A stretch of 64,000 nucleotides of DNA from Corella eumyota (lineage: Eukaryota; Chordata; Ascidiacea; Phlebobranchia; Corellidae): the NCBI GenBank assembly GCA_963082875.1, contig OY720098.1:14012001-14076000 (forward strand), given 5' to 3'. Every line of letters begins with the position of its first letter. Position 1 is the first letter of the stretch. The notes under the pieces were generated by a model, which saw nothing but the letters and a program-made list of their open reading frames with translations, was not told the DNA's origin and searched no databases. This document shows, piece by piece, positions 49,030 through 60,165 of this stretch. The position numbers and the translations under genes are program-made.

Positions 49030-51279
49030 CTAACAAACGTTGCATGAATCTCGGCAAAATGACCTGACAGTAGCTCCGATTTGTTCGTTTGTACAAAATC
49101 TTTTTAAATTGTTACAGTTTTGAAGTTGATCCGCACAAGCTAAATAAAAGAGATTTACTAAAATAAAATTCTAACAGATAACATAAAATTTAGTTAGACA
49201 CCAAAAATACATTACGGTTTTACTGGCGTTTTAAATATGTTTAGAATTAGATAAACGTAAGTTATATTAACCTGGAGTTGTTGTGGCAGGAACAATGGTT
49301 GTTGTAGTAGTTTTTGTGCTCGCTGTAGTGGTCACCAAGGCTGTGCAACTTTTGCAACAATTTCTTGTCATATAAACCATATATCGCCCTGCACAATAGC
49401 CTTGTTGAGCCCATCTAGGGCAGTTGGTGTTTCTATCGACACAGTTGGCGGTGGAGGTAGAAGTAGTGGTTGGCCTGGTTGTTAGGCGAGTAGTGGTTGT
49501 TGGTGTGGTTGTTGAGCGAGTAGTGGTTGTTGGTCTAGTTGTCTGGCGAGTAGTGGTTGTTGGTCTAGTTGTTGAGCGGGTAGTAGTGGTTGATCTGGTT
49601 GTTGACTGTGTGGTGGTAGTTGGGGTTGTAGTTGTTAAAGACTTGCATTGATATAAAGCGTTAATCTCTTCAATGTCAGTGGCGGCAAACCCATTTCTCT
49701 GTTATGTTATAATTATATGCTTTAGTTTGGTATTTTATTTAAAGAGGGGATATAAAAATTTACTAAATACTTGTTTTAGTTTACGCTTATTATTCGCACC
49801 TGGCCAGAAATTAGAAAATCTGGATCAGAAATTCGCGTAATGGTAGGTTGTCCATTTACACTGAATGCTCTGCTGCTATAATGCATCACCGAGTTATAAT
49901 CATATGGAGATCCAAAGGTATTTACTGATCCATCAGCTAACTTCTCGAAGTTTCTTTCAGTACCTGAGTCAATAAGTAAATATTAATATGTACTTTTTAA
50001 GTCAGATTTAACTTTTTTATTTATTAAAATAATGTTTAAAATTACCAACCTGGTCTGATGTTTTCCTGGTGGATTTGAACAAATTGATCACGATCCGGTC
50101 TTGTGTGTTCGTGCCAGAAAGAAAGAGCATGCATAATTTCGTGAATAACAGTTCCAACCCTCCAGCACCCTCGTGAAAGGCTTATCTACATTAAAAGTCC
50201 GTATTTAAGTAAAGTAATTTAGTTAAAAGGTTAGTTCAACTTCAGTAAAAGTATACTTACTCGTTGTATTCCAGAAGTTCTGCCTACGTTTGATGAACAC
50301 CCATTTCCTGCGTAAAATTTAATTTGATATTGCTCATCAGTAGCTTCTCTTAACTCGATACACGTGTGTTCGGCAAACTGCATCAGTGCCTCCATTATAA
50401 CAGACATAGCCTGTTCTTCAGCTTGAAAATAAATATATATTCGTTAATTTAGATTTCAGCAATTAGTTTATATTTTTTGTTTCAGTTTATAAAAGTCGTT
50501 TAATTTGTAAAGAATTAAATAACTTTAAAAACGAACGACTTGTGGAGATTGCTTACCTTGTAATTCCGAGCTGATTGTGTAAGGAACGATAAAGTTGTCC
50601 CCTTCTGGGTAGACGTTCCATTTTCTGAGATTAATACCTGAAGCTCGAAGTCGAATTCCATCGTCCATGTTTTGGCTTATAAAATCCATTGAATCATGGT
50701 CAAGGACTACATCCCCTTGATACATATCGGCTGCACGAAAAATAAGTAAACTTTGTTAACAAAACTAAAAGGGGAAAATTGACAAAAATTAAAGAAACAC
50801 AATTATTTGTTAATTTGTATGCGTACCTTCTTCAGGTTTCATGGCACATTCACACATTTCACACCCGTTTGAATTCATTTTTCGCCCGAAATTGCACGAT
50901 AGATAAATGCTGCAGTCCAATTTTCCACATCGAGATTCCATTTCTATTTTAACATCAAAATACGACGTCAAAGCAAAACTGAATTTTTAAATTTTTTAAG
51001 AAAATTATTGAGCATAATTTGGTACCCATATGCTTGCATTCATTCACTTCCATTTCGCTGTATTTGTTACTTCCTGCCGCTATTTCTTCACAAACCTTGT
51101 TCATGTACTTTTGCGCCGATGTAAACGAAAAGCATGCGATTGCCACTGTAAATTTAGTACAATAACCATAAAATATAAATAAAAATATATTTATATTGCT
51201 TAAACATAGACTATATGCAACCGGCCAAGTTGAATGTACACTTACCTAAAGCAATCATCCAACATTTCATAAACTTCAT
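49030..51279 (-). CDS. secreted astacin metalloprotease with antistasin-like module and two ShK modules, 9 exons (gene A)
   Basis: Secreted zinc endopeptidase of about 480 residues. Exons in transcription order: 51279-51246, 51145-51026, 50943-50827, 50730-50557, 50421-50261, 50185-50050, 49963-49800, 49698-49272 and 49139-49030; phases close. It starts with a signal peptide ([19 protein letters not shown]). A cysteine-rich antistasin-like module follows (C-4-C-5-C...NGCEMCEC, exon 3). Exon 4 holds the propeptide switch YQGDVVLD and the mature start RKWNVY...VPYTIS. The zinc site [19 protein letters not shown] (exon 6) and Met-turn SVMHYSS (exon 7) are complete. A Thr-rich, probably O-glycosylated linker then carries one ShK module ([17 protein letters not shown]...CCKSC), and the last exon carries a second (CADQLQNC...CRDSCNVC). 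Substrate unknown. It is paralogous to gene B, with identical intron phases through the protease domain. Confidence 0.92.
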
Positions 51280-51354
51280 TATTGCTGTTTTTTTCTTTAA
51301 GGTAAGATAATATTGTAAAATATTTTGTAATAATGTGAAACGCCAATTCACTCT

Positions 51355-51364
51355 CTTTATATAG
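51355..51364 (-). promoter_or_regulatory. TATA box of astacin gene A
   Basis: Minus-strand CTATATAAAG about 80 bases upstream of the gene A start codon, a good position for a TATA box with a short 5' leader. Confidence 0.55.
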
Positions 51365-53435
51365 CCAAGAGCGAGGTATGGTTATTCCAAAAATATGGAT
51401 TTTTTTTTGGATTCATCGTATTTTTAAAAATATCCTTGGTCACCTTAGCTACGCACGGCATATTGTCCTAACAAGGAAATCAAAAAAAAAATTCGCATGA
51501 TTCTATCGCATTGTCCTACACCTAAGATGACGTGTATCTATTACGTCACTTAATTTGTTATTGCTTACACACGTCCGGGGTAATCGAAGTCAGTTTAAAG
51601 TTGTTCAGGTTCAATGATGTTTAAACGTGACATGGCTAATTCTTTGTAATCCAGTATATAAAATTTCCCTGGAAATAGCATTTTTTTCTAAATTTGAAAA
51701 CCAAAATATTTTGATTATATGTTTCTTTTATGCCAACCAAAAAACTTTGCTTTTCGTTGGTCTATATTTGTTGGAAATGTGTGTAATTTAACCGAAAACT
51801 TATTTACCCCCACAACAGTATGACGCGAAAGTTTAATCGACCATATCATTTAGTCACTACGAACTGATTTTATTAAAAATAGAATGAGCAGAATGGCAAT
51901 AATCGTTTTTGTACGCATTTTGTGTCGATAGTATTCAAAACAATGTTCATTTAAGGTTGCTATACTCAAAATTATAAATGAACCTTTTTAATCACGTTTT
52001 TTTAAATTTTAACTTAAAATTATTATATTATGTCTACAATTTAAACAATTAATTTTCATTACAAACTCAACATTTTTAAACAAAATATTATTTTTTTATA
52101 TATATGTTAAGCTAAAATTGTATAAACAATTTATTTAAAATTATTGACGTTATTTTACATCTGCAAGTTAACGAATAAATATGAAATGTTAAGGAAACAT
52201 GTTTTATTATCTAAAAAAATTCAAAATTTTACTTTTATTTTTTTAATTTTAAAGGCGGTTTAATAAAGTATTTTTACTAAATTTAAGTTTCATTTTTTAT
52301 AACGAGTGTTTATGCCTTTTGATTGTTAGCGATTTTTTAAACCGTGAGTCAACAAAATTGTTTATTGGGTTTACTTTTTTAGTAAGGTGAATTAGAATTG
52401 GACTTAACGCAAAAGTTGAAAACAAAATTTTTTCTAGCAAATTTATTTTAAAATTATTTTTAGGTTGTTTTTTGTTATTTAAACCTTCAAGTTACGTCTA
52501 CTGTGAACTGGTGCTATTTTAACTTGGTGTGACTAATTGTGTCAATTTAACGCATATTAGCTTTTAAATATGCTGTGTATTGGTTAACAAAATTATTCAG
52601 GAACATGTGACTTTGTATGTGATGTTGACGAAGCATTTATATTAAGTTAAAAACATGTTTTTGGTTTAAAAGCTGTTGTATTTATTTTGACAAATAAGGG
52701 TAATTCATCCTATTTTATTTAATTGCATATAACTGTTCTATAATATGTAAGGTAAAGGTAAGGTACCATTTTATTGCTGTTAAGATTTTAATAAATACAC
52801 ATTTTTGTTTATTATGTTTTATTTATACCAATTACAATTCCAATACGATACAACACAACAAATAATATCAAATTATTATATATATAATTCGATAGTTTTC
52901 TGTTAAAGAATGAAAACAAAAAAATCTGTTATAATGTAATGAATGTACGGTAACAGCGAATAGGTAGTATTTGAAAATATTGACATATTTGGTAAAATGA
53001 CAAGGCACATTTTCTCCCTACGCCTTACCAATATTATCATTTCGTTTTAACGGTTTCCGTTTTTATAAGCTCAAACAATTATAAATAAGAGAAAGTTACC
53101 GTGTGACCCTTAGGTTGTCCAGAAAAGTTAATCATAGTATGTGAATGACGTCATCGATACGACCTATCGATACGACCTAACTACAAAGTATAACAAATCA
53201 TTAATTACAATGCGTTACTAACAACACGTATACGGACGACTACTAAATCTACCAATAACTACTCCGGTAGGACTTTAAAGGCGAGTAATAATACTGATAT
53301 TGGTTATATGGGCAAAATCCGAGTATGGCACGGAGATAAGAATCACATAAAGAATTAACTGAAAATAACAAAAACAATTAGATTTTGATTATAGCATTTA
53401 AGATTTTGAAATTCCACCGTATCTCGCTTATTTTT
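51365..53435. other. intergenic spacer between astacin genes
   Basis: AT-rich DNA with no gene seen. It holds a full palindromic CRE word TGACGTCA at 53146-53153, followed by a short tandem duplication of CGATACGACCTA (53155-53180). Confidence 0.4.
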
Positions 53436-56400
53436 TTCTAAAAATAAAAAACAATGTTATAACTTAAACAAAATTATATGCTTTGTTACAAATTTTTTTT
53501 AAAACTTAAATCTTTTTATAACTTTACTCTACTGCTTAATAGTAAGCAATGATTTTTAGGTTTTAATTATTCCTAACTAAAAATATGTCATTTTTTATAA
53601 AGATAATATTTATAAAAATGTTTTAAATACTTACATCTACATAACCTGCAACTTTTCTTGCAATGTGTTGTCATGTATCGTTGATATGATCTGCTTGTAC
53701 AATATCCCGACCTCATCCACGATGGACAGTTTTGATTTGAATCTGAACAAGACCCGCCCCCGCCTTAATAAGAATATAGTGATTATAATCTTAACGTTAG
53801 CATATTTTTCTTCAAATTGTTTAAAAATTTGCTAAAAAAATTTTAATTTTACATAAAAACTAACGATTGTGCACATTATTTAGCAAGAGCACTTTTTACA
53901 AACGCTTGGCGCGTGATTCTATAATAAACTCGTTGTACCTGTTAAAATATCACTTGTTGTTTATTATTCTTAATAGCAAGGATTTATTCATAAGGCCTAC
54001 ATTATTAAAAATTAGTTTAACACACAATACATACAGCTTTTGCAACAGTTTGGAAGCATATAAAGGGGATTTTTTGTACATTCGCCTGTTCTTGCCCAGT
54101 ATGCACAATTAGTATTCATATCTCTAGTGCAAGTTGAGGTTGGTCTTCGTGTTGTTGTGGTGCGCCTTGTTGTAGTGGTTGGACGCCTGGTTGTTGTAGT
54201 AGTGGTAGTAGGACGCCTAGTCGTAGTCGGACGTGTTGTTGTTGTAGACTGTCCAACAGCTCGGCAACTCTTACAGCAATTTACTAACATGTAAGCAGGA
54301 TTCTTTCTGCATTCTCCCGAGCCTGCCCAACTTTCGCAATGTCGATGTGTGTCGGAACAGCCTCCAGTGGAAGTTGTTGTGGTAACCGGTCTCTCTGTCG
54401 TTGTTCCCCCGCCCGTTGTAGAACAACCGTACATTGCATTTAGTTGATCAATATCGCTTTGGGAGAATCCGTTTCTCTTTATAAAAGAAACAGGTTACTA
54501 ACTTTACCTACCATAAGTTACCTTTATTAACAATTGTTTTAACAATGAAAAATCATTTTTGGTAACACTCGAATCATTTTTAGTACCATTTAAGGTTTCA
54601 CAACACATTGTATTTTGAAAATCGTTTTTAATTATTTGACTTTTTTTGAAACTATAGGCGTGCATTAAATATATTACCATCACTCAAAAAAATTTCTATG
54701 TTTCCAATATATAATTTTTTTGCATGAGAGAGAATTTACCTGGGTAGCAATTACTCGGTTTTGCTTATCGGTAATCGTTGCTCGACCATTGGCTGAAAAC
54801 GCTCGACTTCCGTAATGCATAACAGAACGATAGTCATAAGCCGAACCGCGTGAATCGATTTGAGCAGTTGTAAATTTGTTAAAATTGTAACCAAGACCTT
54901 AAAATAATTATGCTATAACAAAACTTAATGGTATCAATACCTATATATATGTATATATTTATATAGGTATTTAATTTCAAGCATTACTATAACAGTTATT
55001 AACATATGTATGTTTTATTCAGTCATTGAATATTTCCATGGTTACCTCTTTGAATATTTCCATGGTGAATAGTCACATATCGATCGCGATCTGGTCTACT
55101 TTGTTCATGCCAAAACCCAAGTGAATGAAGAGTTTCGTGAATGACAGTGCCTTTCTGCCAGCAGCCAGTGCCAAGAGATACCTTTAGGAAATTCACCACG
55201 TTATTTTTAAATCTTAAACGGTATTAATTTTTAACTACTGATAAACAAAAAATTAAAAAAATGAAGCTATAAAAAAACGTATTTTTCTTAAAAAAATATA
55301 AACCATCTGTTCGAATTTGCACAAAAACTAAAGTTCGAAAACAGTAGAAGGAGGGTAGGGTTCATACAATATGTCTTATTACCTATAAAATGGTGCTTTT
55401 TGACATACAGATTTTGGTTAAATATCGTTTTTAATTATACCCTCTGAGCTCTCGTTGTTCTTCCAACAGGCGAAAAGCATCCACCTCCGTTGTAAAATTC
55501 AATGTAAGACCCTCTGTGATTGGAGGTCCCGGGAACCAATCGGAGGCAAGTATATCGCGCAAAATCTTGGGCAGCTCGTTGTATGGCGGTTCTTCCAGCT
55601 GATCCTAGGTTATGTTAAACAAAAAATAATTAAACTCTAATTACATAGCAATTTATTAAAAGAACAAGACATTTTAAATATTGATTAAATAGCATCCAGT
55701 ACATGTATGTTAGTTTGTTTTTCCTTATTTGTGAACGCTTACCAATACTACTTGCAACGTAGTAGTAGACATTGTAATTATTTCCAACTCGGTTTTGATT
55801 CCAAAGCGCTGTGCTTCTCCCTGCCGCAAATTGGACACTCTCGTCTCTAGGCAAATCTATGTCCAAGTTGCGTTCAAGCAGCAGTTTACTTTCCGGCGTT
55901 AAAACAATATCTGCCTCGTAAAGACCTGTGATAAAAAAAAAACATTTTATTTAACGGTGAGATTGCTACAGAACATTAGTTATTTTAAGCAAGCAATAAG
56001 TAAAGTTTAGTGTTTAACAAGACTATTTTTGTTAGTTTGGTAAATTGTTAAATTTGGAACTCTTTGACCTTCACCCGTTGAACACTCGCACGTCAAGCAC
56101 CCGTCTTTTTCTTTAAAACCGAATAATGGACATTTATTTGTGTCGTTTAAACAACCCAGCTCCGGACATTCTGGTGCTCTGGGTAAAGTCGGGTCAGCGT
56201 AAGTTTTCTCTAAAACACACAAAAAGCATGAATTTTATTTTCATGATTGCAGTGTTATTTCAGGTTGCTGTCTGTTAATTTGTTTGTGCATTTTGTTAAT
56301 CATCTGTCCAGTTTTTAAGCCCATCTAAAGCAATACTAATGTTGGGCATTTTACTTAAAGTACAATACGACATTGCAATAGTATGTAAAAAAAAAACTTT

Positions 56401-56680
56401 AAATTTTAAAGGCAAAATATAAATAGGTTAATAATTGTGGATTTTTGTGGACTTTATCTGCACTTACCTTCAGCACACTTGTTTATTTCGTACAAGGTAA
56501 AACCTTCACCATTTTTTGCTAAGATTTTGTTGCAGTCCGGCACCACGTTTTGCATATATGCTGTTCCGACCAGAAACACTGTTAAAAATATTTTTTTGTT
56601 TTAATACATAATAATTAATTGCGAACAATGTTAAATGGAATAAAACGATACATACTCATCAAAAATGCTAACAGAACCAT
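53436..56680 (-). CDS. secreted astacin metalloprotease with antistasin-like module and three ShK modules, 10 exons (gene B)
   Basis: Secreted zinc endopeptidase of about 496 residues, paralogue of gene A. Exons: 56680-56656, 56578-56468, 56209-56069, 55925-55743, 55604-55441, 55181-55046, 54897-54740, 54476-54035, 53763-53635 and 53437-53436; phases close. A signal peptide ([18 protein letters not shown]) leads. The antistasin-like module is CPELGC...[17 protein letters not shown] (exon 3), and the propeptide switch region reads LYEADIVLT, with Ala where gene A has Gly. The zinc site [19 protein letters not shown] and Met-turn SVMHYGS are intact. Three ShK modules are spread on Thr/Arg-rich linkers: [11 protein letters not shown]...[17 protein letters not shown]...CCKSC and [11 protein letters not shown]...CKKSC. 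The stop codon is split: T ends exon 9 and AA opens exon 10. If intron 8 were retained, the protein would end after the second ShK. The final exon is the least certain part. Confidence 0.9.
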
Positions 56681-58552
56681 TTTTTCGGTTAAATTAACAA
56701 AGTATAACTATTTTTAATCTGAATAAAAAGTAAAATAAAAGTTGCAAAAAAATTTAGTACATTTTTAACAACCCCTATGCCTGTGCAAAAGAAAACTTAT
56801 CTTAGGTGCACTTGTTTCTCAATTTATAGTGTCGTTGGCGACAAAACGCTATGAGTCATTTTTTGTATTTTTTTAATAAACTTTGTTAAATTTTACATAA
56901 ATTCCACTTTCCAGGTAAATTGCTCTTATTGAAATACATTAAGCGGCAAGTCATAGCAACATACAAATGCTTAGGATCTATTTACTTTTAATGTCTATAT
57001 AAAGGTATTGCACGTAGTACTATAAGGAGAAGTTACAACGTGCACTAATGGCCCTTTAATATTGAGGCACATGCATTAAAATAAACTTAATAAAAATTAT
57101 CAGTAGACTTAATCTTAGCCTATGGCCCTATGCGTGGGATTTCTAAAATTGAGTTCCAGCTCCTAGCTAACAGTTTCTCTTTACTTGTTCTAAATTACAC
57201 ACCCGATACCAAATTGATTTCAACTAATATAAACTCCGATATTACCCCCACACTTTTTTTAAAAAAATGTAAAAACATTCGTTTCGTAAGGTTGAGCTAT
57301 AACAGTGTTACAAGCAATTGTTATAGTTTTGGAATTACTAAAATTAACGCCTTAACGAAATTTATAGCGGTAATAAAAGGCCATTAACGACCTTGCACAT
57401 ATACTGCAAATAAAAACAATGCAAAATGTTGTGTGTTGTAATAGTAAAAAGCTGTAATAAAGCGTGTTGTTATTGGCTTTGGGTAATTTGCGCTTCACTT
57501 AAATTTTAAAGATGTTTTTTTTACATATTGTATCTTCGCTGAGAGCAACCATTTTTTTTGCAAACTTATCACTTTATTGTTTTTCGACTGACGTCATTGT
57601 AAGTAAATATACTACCGGTATTGTTTGCAAAATTTTTTTAGCAAAATATTTCCTTTTGTTAGTGTTCCTAACAATGAGTTAGTCATTCAATTAAAATCAG
57701 GTAAGCTGGGCAGTTTTATCTTTAAAAAAGTCATTTGCCTGATAACGTCACTTTTACACTGTTTATTTATTTAGGGCAAAAATTCCACGAATACAATAGA
57801 ATCACGATGTTATAAAAATAATTTTTTGCTTAGTTATGAAAGCTGATCTGAACTCGCTAACCTTACTTTCATGACGCATTTTAAATGACACGACGTCACT
57901 CTATTAGTTCGTTAATCAATTTAACTACAATGCATCTTAAGTTTCCTTGCTACTTAAACGTATGACGTCATTACTGTTTAATTACAGAGGGTTTACATTA
58001 TCCAAATTTGAACATATGCTGGCAATTAAAATTAACAAAAATCTACTATTAACAAGTTATAATAAAATGAGACTAAAAAAGGTAACTAACCTTTTATTAA
58101 ATTAAATTAATTTTTTAATTAAATATTTACAAGTTGTAATCCTTTAATTCATGTAACGATTAAAAACCTCTATTTGTGCTAATTTTATCCTATGTTTAAA
58201 CATTTGTAGTTTGGTTATTTTCAAATTTTGAGATTAATTTTAATCAAGTTTAAAAGAGTTTGATAAGGAATTTATTTTGATATGATAACTATTCTGTAAT
58301 GTAATTTATTTTAATATAATTTCACGAATACCAAGTTCAATTTATTAGAAAATATGTTTTTCTTATTATTAACTGAACAAATGTTATTCGTAAACGAATA
58401 AAGAAAAGATATGACATAGTGGAGTCAATAACGTGCGTTGATTAAAGGCGGTGCATTAGAAATGCTACTACCATTTTAATTGTATAACCTTTTTCGTTGT
58501 TTCGTGTAACTTTAAGTTAATGTGTGCTAAATTTTATTGAGTAAAAGCGTGC
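56681..58552. other. intergenic spacer upstream of astacin gene B
   Basis: Contains the gene B promoter region, with a minus-strand TATA-like ACTATAAATT at 56821-56830 about 145 bases upstream of the start codon. A plus-strand CTATATAAAGG near 56995 has no gene downstream. CRE palindromes TGACGTCA lie at 57589-57596 and 57963-57970, with a half-match near 57890. The 85-residue frame at 57130 shows no recognisable similarity. Confidence 0.4.
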
Positions 58553-58558
58553 GCTTTA

Positions 58559-58765
58559 AAACCCGCAGAATGGTGTAGCGGTAAGAACACTTGCTACACC
58601 ACCATGAGGTCGTTGGTTTAATTTTCACGGCTCTCGTGCTGTAGCGCCCTTGAGTAAGGAGCTTTAAACGGTGTGAATCTGGGTCAAAGTAACTAATGTT
58701 ACTCCATGTTTAGGTCGCGCATTCGACCTTTCCACATTGAGGATAAGGTTAAATACAAAAAAAAA
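58559..58765 (+). repeat. tRNA-derived SINE, fullest copy in the window
   Basis: A tRNA-like head contains GGTGTAGCGGTAAGAACAC (A-box region) and, 40 bases on, GGTCGTTGGTTTAATTTTC (B-box region). The body is TAGCGCCCTTGAGTAAGGAG...TTTAAACGG, then TTTCCACATTGAGGATAAGG and an A-rich tail. The head is too degenerate and lacks a closed acceptor stem, so this is not a functional tRNA gene. The body is shared with the copies at 8555, 15298 and 18328. Confidence 0.75.
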
Positions 58766-59328
58766 CAGTTTATGTTATAGTATTGGTATCGTGCATAGTC
58801 TGTTGTTTCTTAATTTCCAAACCGCTATAATAAAGTCAATATCGTTAACGTATTTTACGATTTTTTTTCACTACAGTTTTACATGAAAAGTTTATCAGTA
58901 TTTGAACTTTTTTAGTTTTTTTTAATATGTCGCTACATGTTTTATATTTATTATGATTTTTATAGACTGTTTTATGTTTTTAATCTAGTTTAAAAACAGT
59001 CGATTTATATTGGTTGTTTTTTTGTGTTGTTTCTAAAAAACAGCTTAAGTATTTTACAAAGTTATATAGATTTTAACTTTTAAATGTATATCAATTTACC
59101 TTCGTCAACTAATGTTTGAGATGGTATTGTGTTATGAACTATGTTTTAATAGTTGAAACCCATTTAAACTTGTCGCCCTTAATTAAAAAAATAATTGGTC
59201 ATTAACTTAAGTTAATCAAGAGATTAATTTGCACAATTTATGTTCGTTAAAATTGAAAATTTTTTTTTTTACTTAAAAGAGGCTTTTTATCAGTTTTGTT
59301 TACTTTTCTTTTTTGTGTTTTAAATATA
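58766..59328. other. AT-rich spacer
   Basis: No feature recognised between the SINE and the LTR retrotransposon. Confidence 0.4.
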
Positions 59329-59332
59329 ATGT

Positions 59333-59514
59333 TGTGGCGTAAACATTATTGTTATCGAAGCTTGTGTGTTTTAGTGCGCACGCGTATCGGTGCGTTTTGC
59401 CTTTTTCCCTTTTATGTAGCCTTTTGGTGCGCTTCCTTCCATTTTGTTATCATTACTTTAAGTTACAAAATAAGAAGCACGATATTGTAAAATCGTTTAA
59501 CTTTGATTACTACA
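59333..59514 (+). repeat. 5' LTR of the CsRN1-like element
   Basis: 182 bp, begins TGTGGCGTAAACATT and ends TTGATTACTACA, identical by eye to the 3' LTR. Confidence 0.95.
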
Positions 59515-59553
59515 TTGGTGACCCCGACGCTTAGAAACGTAATTTCTAAGAAA

Positions 59554-60165
59554 ATGAAAGAAGAAAATGCCGTTGCGCTTAAGTTACCAAACTTTTGGTC
59601 GTCCCATCCTCGAGTTTGGTTCCAACAAGCTGAAGCACAGTTTGAATTGCGAAATATTGTTACCGACCAAACAAGATATTTATACGTTGTGTCTGCATTA
59701 GACCAGGACACCGCACTTCGTCTTATTGATTTCCTGGAAAATCCGCCAACCACTGGAAAGTATGACGCTATCAAACAGCGTCTTCTCGGAACATTTAGCC
59801 TTTCTCCACAAGAAAGGGCGTCGAGAATTCTAAACATGCCTACTTTAGGGGATCGTAAACCTTCTGAATTAATGGACGAAATGTTGGCTCTTTTAGGAAA
59901 TCACAAATCTTGTTTCCTTTTTCAACATATATTTTTGCAGCTTCTACCTGAAGACGTGCGTGTGGTTTTAGTCGACAGTAACTTTGAAGATATGCGTAAA
60001 CTTGCGCAACGTGCAGATGCAATCTTGCTAACAAAAAGCGCCTCTTTTTTTTCTTCTTATGCGGTATCTAAAACTGATTCTAAAAAAATTCTTTGTTTTT
60101 ACCATCGTCGATTTGGCAAAAATGCTAAGAAATGTATCCCACCATGTCAATATTCGGAAAACTAG
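59554..60165 (+). CDS. gag: gag-like protein of the CsRN1-like element
   Basis: About 203 residues of structural protein, expected to assemble the element's particle. The start is the first ATG after the primer-binding site ([15 protein letters not shown]). A capsid-like region follows ([13 protein letters not shown] ... [10 protein letters not shown]). The C-terminus holds a compact knuckle with the spacing [14 protein letters not shown] and a following PPC, the CHCC form typical of the CsRN1 group rather than the CCHC form. It overlaps pol by 34 bases in another frame, consistent with the ribosomal frameshifting this family uses. Confidence 0.85.
   Translation: MKEENAVALKLPNFWSSHPRVWFQQAEAQFELRNIVTDQTRYLYVVSALDQDTALRLIDFLENPPTTGKYDAIKQRLLGTFSLSPQERASRILNMPTLGDRKPSELMDEMLALLGNHKSCFLFQHIFLQLLPEDVRVVLVDSNFEDMRKLAQRADAILLTKSASFFSSYAVSKTDSKKILCFYHRRFGKNAKKCIPPCQYSEN

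Noticed and set aside
49424-49651. Valine-rich plus-strand frame
   Set aside because: It is the antisense of the Thr-rich linker of astacin gene A.
56990-57010. Plus-strand TATA box CTATATAAAGG
   Set aside because: No plus-strand gene follows within several kilobases.
57130-57387. 85-residue plus-strand frame
   Set aside because: No recognisable domain, promoter or splice partner; a chance opening in the spacer.
58559-58630. tRNA gene
   Set aside because: The head has A- and B-box-like words, but the stems do not pair, and the same sequence with a SINE body recurs elsewhere.
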